From JACKCD01 sp041390905 (GTDB lineage Bacteria; Chloroflexota; Anaerolineae; Promineifilales; Promineifilaceae), in contig JAWKPA010000014.1 of NCBI GenBank assembly GCA_041390905.1, forward strand, positions 62,001 through 126,000: DNA of 64,000 bases, written 5' to 3'. This document shows, in pieces, positions 1-8,037 of the stretch. Both the position numbers and the translations under genes were made by a program. How positions within the stretch are numbered: the stretch's first letter is position 1; each line of letters begins with the position of its first letter. Below the pieces are notes generated by a model. The model was given only the letters and a program-made list of their open reading frames with translations, ran no database searches and was not told the origin of the DNA.

Positions 1-2620
1 TCAAAATAGCGTCGGCTTCCCGCCCCATGGTGATTTTTTCAACGTCGGTTAAATAGTCGAGGGAAGTAACGGCCGTTGCTTTCGGATCCTGCGACACAAG
101 CAGCTGCGACAGCGACAGCGAAGAGCGCAAAGGTTCAGGCCACGGCGCCCGCTGCTTTTCCACCACACCCTCCCGCGCCATCTTGTCCAGCGAGGTAATA
201 ATCACCTTGTAAAGCTCCGGCGGATCCTGATCCTCTTCCGGGTTATAGCTTTCCTGACGCTCCGGCCAAATCACATTGGCACGCGGCGACGAATCAGGGT
301 CAACATACTTCTCCCCCGTATACGCCACCTGAACCAGCTCAATCTCCTCATTCCCCACCTGCAAATAGCCGCGCCCCGGCAACCCACTTGGCAAAAACGC
401 CGCATCCGAACGCCGCAGCATCTCCCGACTCTCGCCCGGCGTTTCCACCCGCAGGCAAATGCGGAATTTAATGTTGGAACGCATCTGATCCGTTACCCCA
501 GACGGCCGTTGCGCCGCCAAAATCAGCGACACCCCCTGCGCCCGCCCCACCCGCGTAATGCTCTCCAACTCCGTCCGGTATTCCGGACGATCTGCAATCA
601 TCTCGGCAAATTCATCAATAATCATAAAAAGATAGGGGTACGGCTTATGGCTAATATGCAACCCCTGCTGGCGATAATCTACAATGTTTTTTGTCCCCGT
701 TTCCGCATTCAACGCCTGCCGCCGCCTCATTTCCGACGTAATCGCCGTAAACATGCGCGTCACCCCATCCCCCGCCAAATTGGTAATCACATCTACGCAG
801 TGGGGCAGCTCCTTAAACTCCTTAAACGCTCCCCCACCCTTATAATCCACCAGGACAAAATTGAGAACAGTTGGGCTATATGTCACCGCCATGCCAACAA
901 TGAGAGAGATGAGCAACTCCGATTTACCAGAACCGGTGCTACCCGCCACCATGCCATGCACCCCGTCCCGCTTGGCTGAAAAAACCAGCGTGCGCGGCTT
1001 GTTGCCCGACATTAGCCCAATTTTGACCCGCAGCCAGTTGGCATATTTGGCTTTGGCGCTATCTTGCCATTTGCGCCAGGTGTCTGCTTGCAGCTCCTGT
1101 AGCGAGTCATAACCCATCAATGGCATAAATGAAACCCCATTGGCTAAATTGGCCCCGGAGCTTTGCCGCACCTCCATCTGTGCCAACTGTTGCGCCAGCC
1201 ACAGCACCATATCCGGTTGGGCAATGAAGTCCGCTTTGCCAACATACCGGTATGAGTTGACCCCTACCTCTGCATAGCGAAAATGTAATGTCTGGTTGCG
1301 CTGGAAAGCACTGTTGGTCTCCGGGATCGTTCTTTCAATTTCAACGACCCCCAGGCAGCCCCCAGGCACCTTGCTGCGTTCGGACACCAAAAAAATAACG
1401 GCCGCTCCCAAAGCCGCTCCCTCTTCCAGCAAAATAGAAATCGCCGCATCAGCCTCCAAATCACGCAGTGGCGAAGCTGCGTCATCGGCCACGTCGAGCA
1501 AATCTACCACCAGCAGCAAAAAAGGCTGCGTGGGGTCGCTGCCCCCTTTCTCATCATCCCGGTCGTGCATTTGAATTTTGCGGGCAGCCAGAATTTTGCG
1601 AATGCCTTCCAGAAACTGCTCCACCGCCCCTTCAGTGTCATCGTCAAACGCTTTATCAGCCTGTGCCTCCTGGTCAATATCCTCGACAAAGCAGTGGTGC
1701 TGGGTTTGTTCATCCCCCTGGCAGTGGGGCAAGGCTGTTGTCCAGAGCCATTCCTGTTTATTGGTTGCCAACACAAAAAGCCGGGCGTTCATGGGGGCGT
1801 GGTAGACCACAAAATGGGACAGGAAGGCGCGGGTAAATTCATAGACTGCAGGGCGATCTTGGGGGCTGCCAGCAATGCCCAGGGCGTGGATGGTGGGGGT
1901 ACGTGGCGTTGCGCTGGCTTCCTTGTTTTCTTCCTGCTCTTCCTCTTGCTCTTCCTGCGGGCGGGGCTGTCTTAGGTTAATGATGACGGGAATGTCGGCG
2001 ACGTATTGCGACTCTTCCTGTAGTTTCATGGCTGCACGTACCTGGGGGTCGCTGAAGTTTTCAACATCGCCAAGCACATACAGGACGGTTGAGGGCAGGG
2101 TACCCATGCCCAGCCGCACGGCACCAAAATCGTCGTCGTCTACCCGTCTTTCCCACAGGCGGGCTTCGGAACGCAGGGTGCGCTCTGTTTTCTCAACTTC
2201 GGTGCGGGCGTTTTTGACAATGCGAAAGGTGGTGGTGCGATCCGGGTAGTTGTAGCGATAGAAGCGGCGCTGCTGGTCGTGATAGTTGTTCATTTCCTTG
2301 CTGAGTTCAACAAGGCGGTCTTCGTAGGCTTTTTCGATTTCTTCGCGCTGCCGCTTTTCCTTGAGGTAGGTGTAGATGGAGAAGCCGGTGGAGGCCACTA
2401 CGGAGAGGGCCATGGGGATGAGCATCCAGGGGCTGCGCCCGCTGCCGCCAAGCGTGGTGACAAGGACGTAGCCAATGATGGTGAGGAGGGGGAGGGCTAT
2501 CTGGATGAGTTGGCTATAGCCGCGTTCTTCTTTTTCCGGCGGGCTGGGGATTTCAATCTCGTCAAAGGGCAGTTCAGGTTGTATGCGCGGTGGTCGGTCT
2601 ATGAATATGCGTTGACTCAT
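1..2620 (-). CDS. eccC: EccC/EssC-like T7SS FtsK/SpoIIIE ATPase, 3' end cut by window
   Basis: Open minus-strand frame from ATG at 2620 with no stop before the window start (at least 873 residues). The N-terminus is cytosolic, then two hydrophobic segments lie at about residues 40-85, as in EccC/EssC. An acidic linker (EEQEEEQEE) sits near residue 225. The first FtsK-type ATPase domain shows Walker A GSTGSGKS near residue 558 and Walker B FMIIDEFAEM near 667. EccC proteins are hexameric motors that recognise WXG100 substrates and drive type VII secretion; further ATPase domains should lie left of the window. No FHA domain precedes the TM pair, unlike Firmicutes EssC. Four WXG100-like genes lie 1.4-2.7 kb away on the same strand, and a pseudokinase gene diverges from its start. 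AACGGCCGTT occurs at 68-77 and 2637-2648. Assignment to the family is firm; the exact subtype is inferred. Confidence 0.9.
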   Translation of the reverse strand, partial: MSQRIFIDRPPRIQPELPFDEIEIPSPPEKEERGYSQLIQIALPLLTIIGYVLVTTLGGSGRSPWMLIPMALSVVASTGFSIYTYLKEKRQREEIEKAYEDRLVELSKEMNNYHDQQRRFYRYNYPDRTTTFRIVKNARTEVEKTERTLRSEARLWERRVDDDDFGAVRLGMGTLPSTVLYVLGDVENFSDPQVRAAMKLQEESQYVADIPVIINLRQPRPQEEQEEEQEENKEASATPRTPTIHALGIAGSPQDRPAVYEFTRAFLSHFVVYHAPMNARLFVLATNKQEWLWTTALPHCQGDEQTQHHCFVEDIDQEAQADKAFDDDTEGAVEQFLEGIRKILAARKIQMHDRDDEKGGSDPTQPFLLLVVDLLDVADDAASPLRDLEADAAISILLEEGAALGAAVIFLVSERSKVPGGCLGVVEIERTIPETNSAFQRNQTLHFRYAEVGVNSYRYVGKADFIAQPDMVLWLAQQLAQMEVRQSSGANLANGVSFMPLMGYDSLQELQADTWRKWQDSAKAKYANWLRVKIGLMSGNKPRTLVFSAKRDGVHGMVAGSTGSGKSELLISLIVGMAVTYSPTVLNFVLVDYKGGGAFKEFKELPHCVDVITNLAGDGVTRMFTAITSEMRRRQALNAETGTKNIVDYRQQGLHISHKPYPYLFMIIDEFAEMIADRPEYRTELESITRVGRAQGVSLILAAQRPSGVTDQMRSNIKFRICLRVETPGESREMLRRSDAAFLPSGLPGRGYLQVGNEEIELVQVAYTGEKYVDPDSSPRANVIWPERQESYNPEEDQDPPELYKVIITSLDKMAREGVVEKQRAPWPEPLRSSLSLSQLLVSQDPKATAVTSLDYLTDVEKITMGREADAIL

Positions 2621-2766
2621 GATTTATTTGAGAAAAAACGGCCGTTTTCCCTCCTCTCAATTTTTAACCAAATGGCTTGACAGGTTTACCAGAAGAAAGT
2701 AGTGTAGAACGTAACATTGTTCCATCCATCCACCTGCACAAACGGTGCCAATATGGAGATAAATTT

Positions 2767-3861
2767 ATGAAACAAGTGTGCCTGTCCTGTCATCGTATTT
2801 CCCCTGATAGCAATCTTTACTGTCAAGAAACGTATTGCCCCGCCGAACTGTCACCCTACATCCTGGATTATGGAGAGTGGCTGGGTGATATTGAAATTGT
2901 CAAGCCAGTTATCACCCTGCGCTCGGCTGTCCTCTACGAAGCCACCCACAAAAAAGAGCTGGTTTTTCTGAAGGTCGCGCACCCCGGCGAGGAAAACAAG
3001 GAGCGCCTGAAGCGGGAAGCAGAATTTTTAAGAACCATCAAGCTGCAAAACAAGGAACACCCTCTTTTGCCATCGTTGATGCCACCCTATGCCGAAACCA
3101 AAATAGAAGACGATGCTTATGGCAAGGCTATGTTGCGGGGGCATCTGCTTTATTTCTACATCTTTAAGCATGTGGCGGGTGAGCCTTTGCGCGATGTGCT
3201 AAAGAAAAACCCGCAGTTATGGATCAATCATGTGGGGTGGTTGATGATTGAACTGGCAACGGCCGTTAATTTTCTCCACGCCAGCGGTTTCTACCACCTA
3301 GGCATCAGCCCCGATGTGGTGCTGGTGCGGTTTGACAACGAAGACCCAAACGTCCCGCGCATTCTCCTGTTCGATTTCGGGGTCATCAGCGATGCCCAAA
3401 ATCTGGGCCTCCACTGGCATTCTTTCTTTATCACACCCGCCTACACCGCCCCGGAACTCCTCGCCCAATCAGCCCCCCGCATCAGCCATGCCACCGATGT
3501 CTATGGGCTGGGGCTAACCCTCTACGAGCTGCTCGTTGGCGAACCACCCTATCCTTTCAAGCTCTACAGCGATGACGAAGTGTATGTGGCCGTTAAACAT
3601 AACCGCCGCGTGCAAATGAACCGCGTTGAAGATGTGAAGAAAGTAGCGCAAATTGCCCTGCAAGCCACGGCCGCCGACAAAGCACAGCGGTATCAGGAAA
3701 CGGCCGTTTTCATCCACGACCTCCAGCAACAGTTCGGCAAAGTACCACCACCAAAACCCAGCCGCTTCACCTGGTTCAAGAAAAACCTCGTCGTCCTCAT
3801 CACCACAGCCCTGGCACTCGCCTTCCTCGTCGCCCTGGCCGGCGGCTACTTTGCCCCATAA
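2767..3861 (+). CDS. Membrane-anchored Ser/Thr pseudokinase with zinc ribbon (possible EssB/YukC analogue)
   Basis: 364 residues from the ATG at 2767, chosen because GGAG lies just upstream; an in-frame start at 2677 has no such site. The N-terminus has a four-cysteine ribbon (CLSC...C....C). A protein-kinase fold follows: a Lys in FLKVAHP near residue 68 and DFG near 203 are kept, but the catalytic loop reads HLGISPDVV near 177 instead of HRDLKPEN, so the catalytic Asp, Lys and Asn are gone. One TM helix (about residues 340-360) ends the protein with almost nothing outside. Known: EssB/YukC of Firmicutes T7SS is a pseudokinase fold plus one TM. Seen: this gene diverges directly from the EccC/EssC gene. 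Inferred: it may fill the EssB role. It could instead be a regulatory pseudokinase tied to the downstream kinases. Confidence 0.8.
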   Translation: MKQVCLSCHRISPDSNLYCQETYCPAELSPYILDYGEWLGDIEIVKPVITLRSAVLYEATHKKELVFLKVAHPGEENKERLKREAEFLRTIKLQNKEHPLLPSLMPPYAETKIEDDAYGKAMLRGHLLYFYIFKHVAGEPLRDVLKKNPQLWINHVGWLMIELATAVNFLHASGFYHLGISPDVVLVRFDNEDPNVPRILLFDFGVISDAQNLGLHWHSFFITPAYTAPELLAQSAPRISHATDVYGLGLTLYELLVGEPPYPFKLYSDDEVYVAVKHNRRVQMNRVEDVKKVAQIALQATAADKAQRYQETAVFIHDLQQQFGKVPPPKPSRFTWFKKNLVVLITTALALAFLVALAGGYFAP

Positions 3862-3868
3862 CCTCAAC

Positions 3869-3919
3869 GAGAAGGCGGACCTGGTTTACAACAACTCCGC
3901 CTTCTCAGGCAAAAAGCCT
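3869..3919. terminator. Hairpin between convergent pseudokinase and WXG100 genes
   Basis: A perfect 11-bp stem (GAGAAGGCGGA at 3869-3879 with its complement at 3896-3906) is followed by a small AGGC-AAAAA-GCCT hairpin at 3907-3919. It lies 8 bases past the pseudokinase stop, between two convergent genes. There is no long T tract, so a bidirectional terminator is likely but not proven. Confidence 0.5.
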
Positions 3920-3938
3920 TCGGTTCTGCTACCCATCC

Positions 3939-3972
3939 AGAAGTTCAACTTCTTCCGAGAAGTTGAACTTCT
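3939..3972. repeat. REP-like palindrome, copy 1
   Basis: Two copies of the internally palindromic 15-mer AGAAGTTCAACTTCT and its complement, separated by TCCG, with a degenerate third half copy to 3982. Located at the convergent end of the WXG100 cluster. Other copies are at 18103, 21663, 26543 and 38619. Confidence 0.85.
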
Positions 3973-3992
3973 TCTTGAACTTCCACAGAAAC

Positions 3993-4295
3993 CTAGTGAA
4001 AACGAGCAGAACCCTCCGCATCCCCCTGCTCATACGCCTTCACCGAAGCCTCCAGATCCCGATTCAGCTCATCACACTTATTCGCAATCTCTTCAATTTG
4101 CGGCCGAATCGTGTCAATATAATGTGCCACAGCCGTACCACCCACCAGCCCGATAAACGCCGTCATCTTCAGAGCCGTAGACAACCCCTCCAACACCTTG
4201 TTCACTGCCTGCAACACATCTCCAATCGTGCCAAAATTCTTCGCCATGCCGCGCACAGCGTCCGTTTCCATGTATACGCCTTGACTGGAATTCAT
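3993..4295 (-). CDS. WXG100-like small protein (no WXG; GLVGG in turn)
   Basis: 100 residues with a strong GGAGG ribosome site before the ATG at 4295. The protein is almost entirely helical, with a hydrophobic centre (MTAFIGLVGGTAVAHYID) where WXG100 proteins have the W-x-G turn, so it is the most divergent of the four tandem small genes here. WXG100 proteins form helical-hairpin dimers exported by the EccC/EssC motor; this one may be a partner or a WXG-lacking subunit. It is last in the minus-strand cluster, 20 bases after its upstream neighbour, and its end lies next to a REP palindrome. Function is inferred from context and fold-like features. Confidence 0.6.
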   Translation of the reverse strand: MNSSQGVYMETDAVRGMAKNFGTIGDVLQAVNKVLEGLSTALKMTAFIGLVGGTAVAHYIDTIRPQIEEIANKCDELNRDLEASVKAYEQGDAEGSARFH

Positions 4296-4315
4296 CTAAA
4301 CCTCCAAAAATAGCC

Positions 4316-4651
4316 TTAATAAATACTGCCAAACATGTCAGCAAGACCATTTACAGCATTGCTAACCTGCTCATCTGCCTCATCAATCACATTCACAGCA
4401 TTCTGAATATTCTTGCCAAACGTACTCATGGTGTCGCCAATGCGGCCAACCCCCGGCATCATAATACTCTGCACTTCATCCACAAAGGCATCGGCTCCGC
4501 GACCAACCCACACCCCATCCATCACCATCTTCACCATCATCTGCATCGGGCTAAATGCCTGCTCCTGCACCACATTCAGTTGCTGCATCAACTGCGACAG
4601 CACATTTTCCACAACCTTCCGCGCAAAACGAATCAGGGCTTCTTTAATCAT
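4316..4651 (-). CDS. WXG100 family protein (WVG motif)
   Basis: 111 residues, start at 4651 supported by GGGAG upstream. Two predicted helices are joined by DGVWVGRGADAFVDEV, the typical WXG100 turn (W-V-G) followed by the conserved G-x-A-x-x-F segment. It ends MFGSIY. This pattern is diagnostic of ESAT-6-like T7SS substrates. It sits in a cluster of four co-directional small genes (spacing 14-33 bases) close to the EccC/EssC gene. Confidence 0.85.
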   Translation of the reverse strand: MIKEALIRFARKVVENVLSQLMQQLNVVQEQAFSPMQMMVKMVMDGVWVGRGADAFVDEVQSIMMPGVGRIGDTMSTFGKNIQNAVNVIDEADEQVSNAVNGLADMFGSIY

Positions 4652-4665
4652 TTCTCAACTCCCTA

Positions 4666-4956
4666 TTAATACATACCTTCCGTAGTCGTATCGGCTTCTT
4701 GCATATCCTGCATCGCTTTCAGAACATCGTCCGACAGTTCCTTAAACTTTTCACTCAGCTTGGCAATCGCCGGACAAAGCTTGCCGCGAAGAGCCTCTGT
4801 GAAGGCAACGCCACCACGCCCCAGCAACGCCCCATCTTCCATCTCATTGGCAATGGTTTGCATCGCCTGCATTGTGTCCTGTAGCTGCTCAACCCCTTGA
4901 AGGAAGGTACGACTCATATCCTCCATCAAGCCATAATCCATTCTAATTTCAGACAT
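4666..4956 (-). CDS. WXG100 family protein (LLG variant)
   Basis: 96 residues, ATG at 4956 behind AAGGAG. The helix-turn-helix layout is clear: N-terminal helix (GVEQLQDTMQAMQTIANEM), turn EDGALLGRGGVAFTEALRG, then a C-terminal helix. The Trp of the WXG is replaced by Leu (L-L-G), but the RGGVAFTEAL continuation matches its two neighbours. It shares the turn context G-RG-x-x-x-F with the flanking genes, so tandem duplication is likely. Confidence 0.82.
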   Translation of the reverse strand: MSEIRMDYGLMEDMSRTFLQGVEQLQDTMQAMQTIANEMEDGALLGRGGVAFTEALRGKLCPAIAKLSEKFKELSDDVLKAMQDMQEADTTTEGMY

Positions 4957-4989
4957 AATGTATGCTCCTTATTAACGCACTATCAGAAA

Positions 4990-5289
4990 TTAACGAGCGC
5001 GAAACGGACTTGCAGCCGCTTCTTCAGCCTTACGAATCACTTCGGAAATCTTTTTTGTGGCGGCACTGGCCTCATCCAGCGCATCGCGCAGCCGCACAGA
5101 GGCTGGCAGCACCTCGCTGCCCATTTCAGCAAAAAAAGCATCAGAGCCACGACCAATCCATCCACCATTTTCCAGTGGGTCCATTGCCCCTTGCACACCC
5201 TGCAACATTTGCTGAATGGCCTGGCACTGGTTGGCAAACTGGTTCGCAATTTGCTCCAACCGTTCATAATCTGCTCTAATCTCATCCAT
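4990..5289 (-). CDS. WXG100 family protein (WIG motif)
   Basis: 99 residues from ATG at 5289, which has AAGGAG ten bases upstream; a GTG 21 bases earlier would place that site inside the gene. It has the canonical form: helix MDEIRADYERLEQIANQF, turn ENGGWIGRGSDAFFAEM, then a charged C-terminal helix. First gene of the four-gene WXG100 cluster and divergent from the vWA-FHA gene at 5672. As an ESAT-6-like protein it is expected to be a T7SS substrate or a structural dimer partner. Confidence 0.88.
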   Translation of the reverse strand: MDEIRADYERLEQIANQFANQCQAIQQMLQGVQGAMDPLENGGWIGRGSDAFFAEMGSEVLPASVRLRDALDEASAATKKISEVIRKAEEAAASPFRAR

Positions 5290-5671
5290 AATTTGTTTGC
5301 TCCTTGTCACAAATTTTTTTTCATAGATCCAGCGATGGATTCATGGAACACACGAAAATAGCGCACGAGAAATACGCGGGTTCAAACAGACCAGAAACAT
5401 CCTGAAGGCAAGCCAAAACAACAGCACAAACAGTGTTGCTTTCTGACAGTTATGATGTTCAGTGATGGAATGAACCTCTTATCAAGACTCAATCATCTAT
5501 TGAAAAAATCTTTTTTCGAGCCGTCACTATTACGATTTATGATAAATGAAAAAGCTGCACGTTCGGCACTGCTTTACTCTGGACATTACAGTTATAACAG
5601 TGTAAAAAAGTAATAGAAATCTGTCAAGGAATTTCTCGTTTCAGGTTCAATCAAACAGAGGAGCGTGCTGG
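5290..5671. other. Divergent intergenic region, WXG100 cluster / vWA-FHA operon
   Basis: About 380 bases without a convincing ORF. AT-richer than the genes around it and without any AACGGCCGTT. Being between divergent transcription units it should hold both promoters, but I cannot assign -35/-10 boxes with confidence. A GAGG ribosome site precedes the start at 5672. Confidence 0.5.
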
Positions 5672-7957
5672 ATGCCACAAAGAAAAAAGCTGTTATGGTT
5701 CGTGCTATTAACCTGGTTGCTGTTGCCACAGGCGACATCAGCCCAATCTAGCTATTTTATTACCATCAATCATCATGTGGTGGTGCCGGGAAGCGAAACA
5801 ACGGGGCTGGATATTTTTTTTACGCTGCGTGACGGAAACGGCCGTTTCATCCTCCAACCCGACATCAAATCAGCCACCCTGGAGCTATTGGGCAGCGACG
5901 CCCCCCCTGTCTCCGTCAAAATTGACAAACCCGCAACCCCCATCTTCATCACCCTCCTCCTCGACACCAGCGGCAGCATGACCGGCCGCATGGATCAGGT
6001 ACGCACCGCCGCCAAAAGCGCCATCGCCAACGCCCCCCCAAACGCCTACTTTGCCATCATCCCCTTCAACGAAACCAGCACCACAGCCCTCAACTTCACC
6101 AACGACCACCGCCTCATCGAGGATGCCATAGACGACCTCCCAATATCCAACCTCGGCACCTGCCTCTATGACACCGCATACGATGCCATCGGGCTGCTGG
6201 AACAGCAAATCACTAGCCCCGTTGACCGCCGCGCCATCATCCTCTTCACCGACGGCAAAGACCAGAAAATCCAGAACGATCCCACACCTTGCAGCCGCCA
6301 CACCTACCGCGAACTCATTGACAGAGCCAGACCCCAATCCGGCAGCGGCCTCCCCACCCCCATCCACACCATTGGCCTGTATAACGAATCACCAGACGAG
6401 CTAAACGGGGGGGAATTACGCAACATGGCCGCCGAAACAGATGCGTTCTCTGCCATTGGCAGCCAGGCCGATCTGGGCGGTTTGTTCCAGGAAATCATTG
6501 ACGGCCTCAACAGCCAGCTTGTGGCGCACGGAGAGGTTTTGGCCCAGCAAGGAGAAAACCGCGCCGCTCTTTCTCTGGAACTCAGCAACGACACCGGCTC
6601 CCTCATTGAGTCCTTCACCTTCCTTTCCACGCGCAGCGACAAAAAGCCCACGCCAGCCCTGTCAATTTTGATTAACAGCGCTCGCTATGACAGCGACACC
6701 AATCGCTACGCCCTGTCCCTTGCCATCGAAAATCCAGCCGATATTCACCAGCTCGTTGTAACCGTGTGGGATGAAGCCAATTTACAGGTCGGTGAGCCGT
6801 TGATCATGACAGATCCCAACGACATACCCATCATTTCGTTAGACGGCACCCCCTTCCAGGCAAACGCCGAATATGTGATTCGTATTCAAGCGTTAGATAT
6901 TACCGGAAACCAGATCACAAATGCAGACGGGGAAGTCATTCTGGCCGAACATTCATTCGTACACAAACCCGCGTCATCGGCTCCGCCTATCCAGTTTACG
7001 ATTCAGGCCGTAACAGCCGATTTTGACAACGGGCTATTTTACATTGATTTAGATGTTCCCGAAGCAGAACGGGTGCAAAGTTATGAGGGGTTTATTCGAG
7101 ACGGCGAATCCGGGGGGAAAATTCATGAATTCGGCCCCACCGCTTTCGCTGGCTCACCCATTCGGGAGACTTTACCCAACGCAATTCGCCTGGCAACCCA
7201 GATCAAAAATTATCCAGTGACGGTCTATTTGACCACAACCGACGGGCAACGCTCCGAAAGTAGCTACAACGAATTTGAGCCAGTTCCGCCCGAACCGCCC
7301 ACCATGTGGGAGCGATTAGGCAGCGGCTTACGGGAAAACCCTGTCCTTTTACTCGCCATTGTGATGATTGTCGGCAGTGTGGTTGGCTACTTTTATTTGC
7401 AAAACAGGCAGAAAAAACGAGAGGAACCCGTTCTTGCTAGACCACCCGTAGACAAATCTATCATCATTCACGGGCTTGACCGGGGTGGGTTGTTGTCAAA
7501 AGCAGACGTGGCTTCGGAGGAACAGGATTTTCTGAGAGATGTGAGGCGCGAAAGACCAAAGGTTGTGCCGCCAGAACCGCCAAAGCACAGCGTCCCACTG
7601 CCAAGTGTCAAAATAGATGCACCGCCACCGCCGCCACCGGTCAAAACGGCCGTTCGTCTTCGCCTCCGCATCATACAGCGAGATAGACCACCCTCGGCCG
7701 AAAAAATCATCACCACCTTCCCCTGCACCATTGGCCGGGAAGATTGTGACCTCGTGATTGAGAACGACCCACGCATCTCGCGCCCACACGCGCAATTTTT
7801 GCAACGCAACAACACCATTCTGGTCGAAGACCTCAAAAGCCTCAACGGAACCTATCTCGACAAAATCAAGCTGCCGGCAAACGCCCCAACCCCGCTGGGG
7901 CAAACCAGAATCATTCGCCTGACCTCGCAAACCAGTTTGGAGGTGGAGCAAATCTAA
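5672..7957 (+). CDS. Secreted vWA domain / TM / cytoplasmic FHA protein
   Basis: 761 residues with an N-terminal signal peptide (KKLLWFVLLTWLLLPQATSA). An extracytoplasmic von Willebrand A domain carries an intact MIDAS motif DTSGSM at about residue 98. A middle beta-rich region follows, then one TM helix (about 556-577), a Pro-rich cytoplasmic linker (PPPPPPVK) and a C-terminal FHA domain (IGRED...RISRPHAQF...LKSLNGTYL, about 665-750). FHA domains bind phosphothreonine, so the layout links an outside metal-dependent adhesion module to an inside phospho-signal. It begins a plus-strand run with a second vWA/FHA protein, a kinase and a PP2C phosphatase beside the T7SS genes. Firmicutes EssC carries FHA domains itself; here they may act in trans (inference). 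Confidence 0.88.
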   Translation: MPQRKKLLWFVLLTWLLLPQATSAQSSYFITINHHVVVPGSETTGLDIFFTLRDGNGRFILQPDIKSATLELLGSDAPPVSVKIDKPATPIFITLLLDTSGSMTGRMDQVRTAAKSAIANAPPNAYFAIIPFNETSTTALNFTNDHRLIEDAIDDLPISNLGTCLYDTAYDAIGLLEQQITSPVDRRAIILFTDGKDQKIQNDPTPCSRHTYRELIDRARPQSGSGLPTPIHTIGLYNESPDELNGGELRNMAAETDAFSAIGSQADLGGLFQEIIDGLNSQLVAHGEVLAQQGENRAALSLELSNDTGSLIESFTFLSTRSDKKPTPALSILINSARYDSDTNRYALSLAIENPADIHQLVVTVWDEANLQVGEPLIMTDPNDIPIISLDGTPFQANAEYVIRIQALDITGNQITNADGEVILAEHSFVHKPASSAPPIQFTIQAVTADFDNGLFYIDLDVPEAERVQSYEGFIRDGESGGKIHEFGPTAFAGSPIRETLPNAIRLATQIKNYPVTVYLTTTDGQRSESSYNEFEPVPPEPPTMWERLGSGLRENPVLLLAIVMIVGSVVGYFYLQNRQKKREEPVLARPPVDKSIIIHGLDRGGLLSKADVASEEQDFLRDVRRERPKVVPPEPPKHSVPLPSVKIDAPPPPPPVKTAVRLRLRIIQRDRPPSAEKIITTFPCTIGREDCDLVIENDPRISRPHAQFLQRNNTILVEDLKSLNGTYLDKIKLPANAPTPLGQTRIIRLTSQTSLEVEQI

Positions 7958-7991
7958 AAACTGAAATTTGTTCGATTTGCCAATTGGCGGT

Positions 7992-8013
7992 AACATTAAC
8001 GTAACATTAATCG
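7992..8013. repeat. Tandem GTAACATTAA direct repeat upstream of second vWA gene
   Basis: The 80-base spacer holds two adjacent copies of GTAACATTAA(C/T). A similar GTAACATTG lies at about 2709, upstream of the pseudokinase gene. A shared regulator site is possible but unproven. Confidence 0.3.
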
Positions 8014-8037
8014 TTCCTTGCTAGAAAGAAGGTCACA

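Noticed and set aside
509..2680. Chain of plus-strand frames at the window start
   Set aside because: All antisense to the EccC/EssC frame, which has no stop inside the window.
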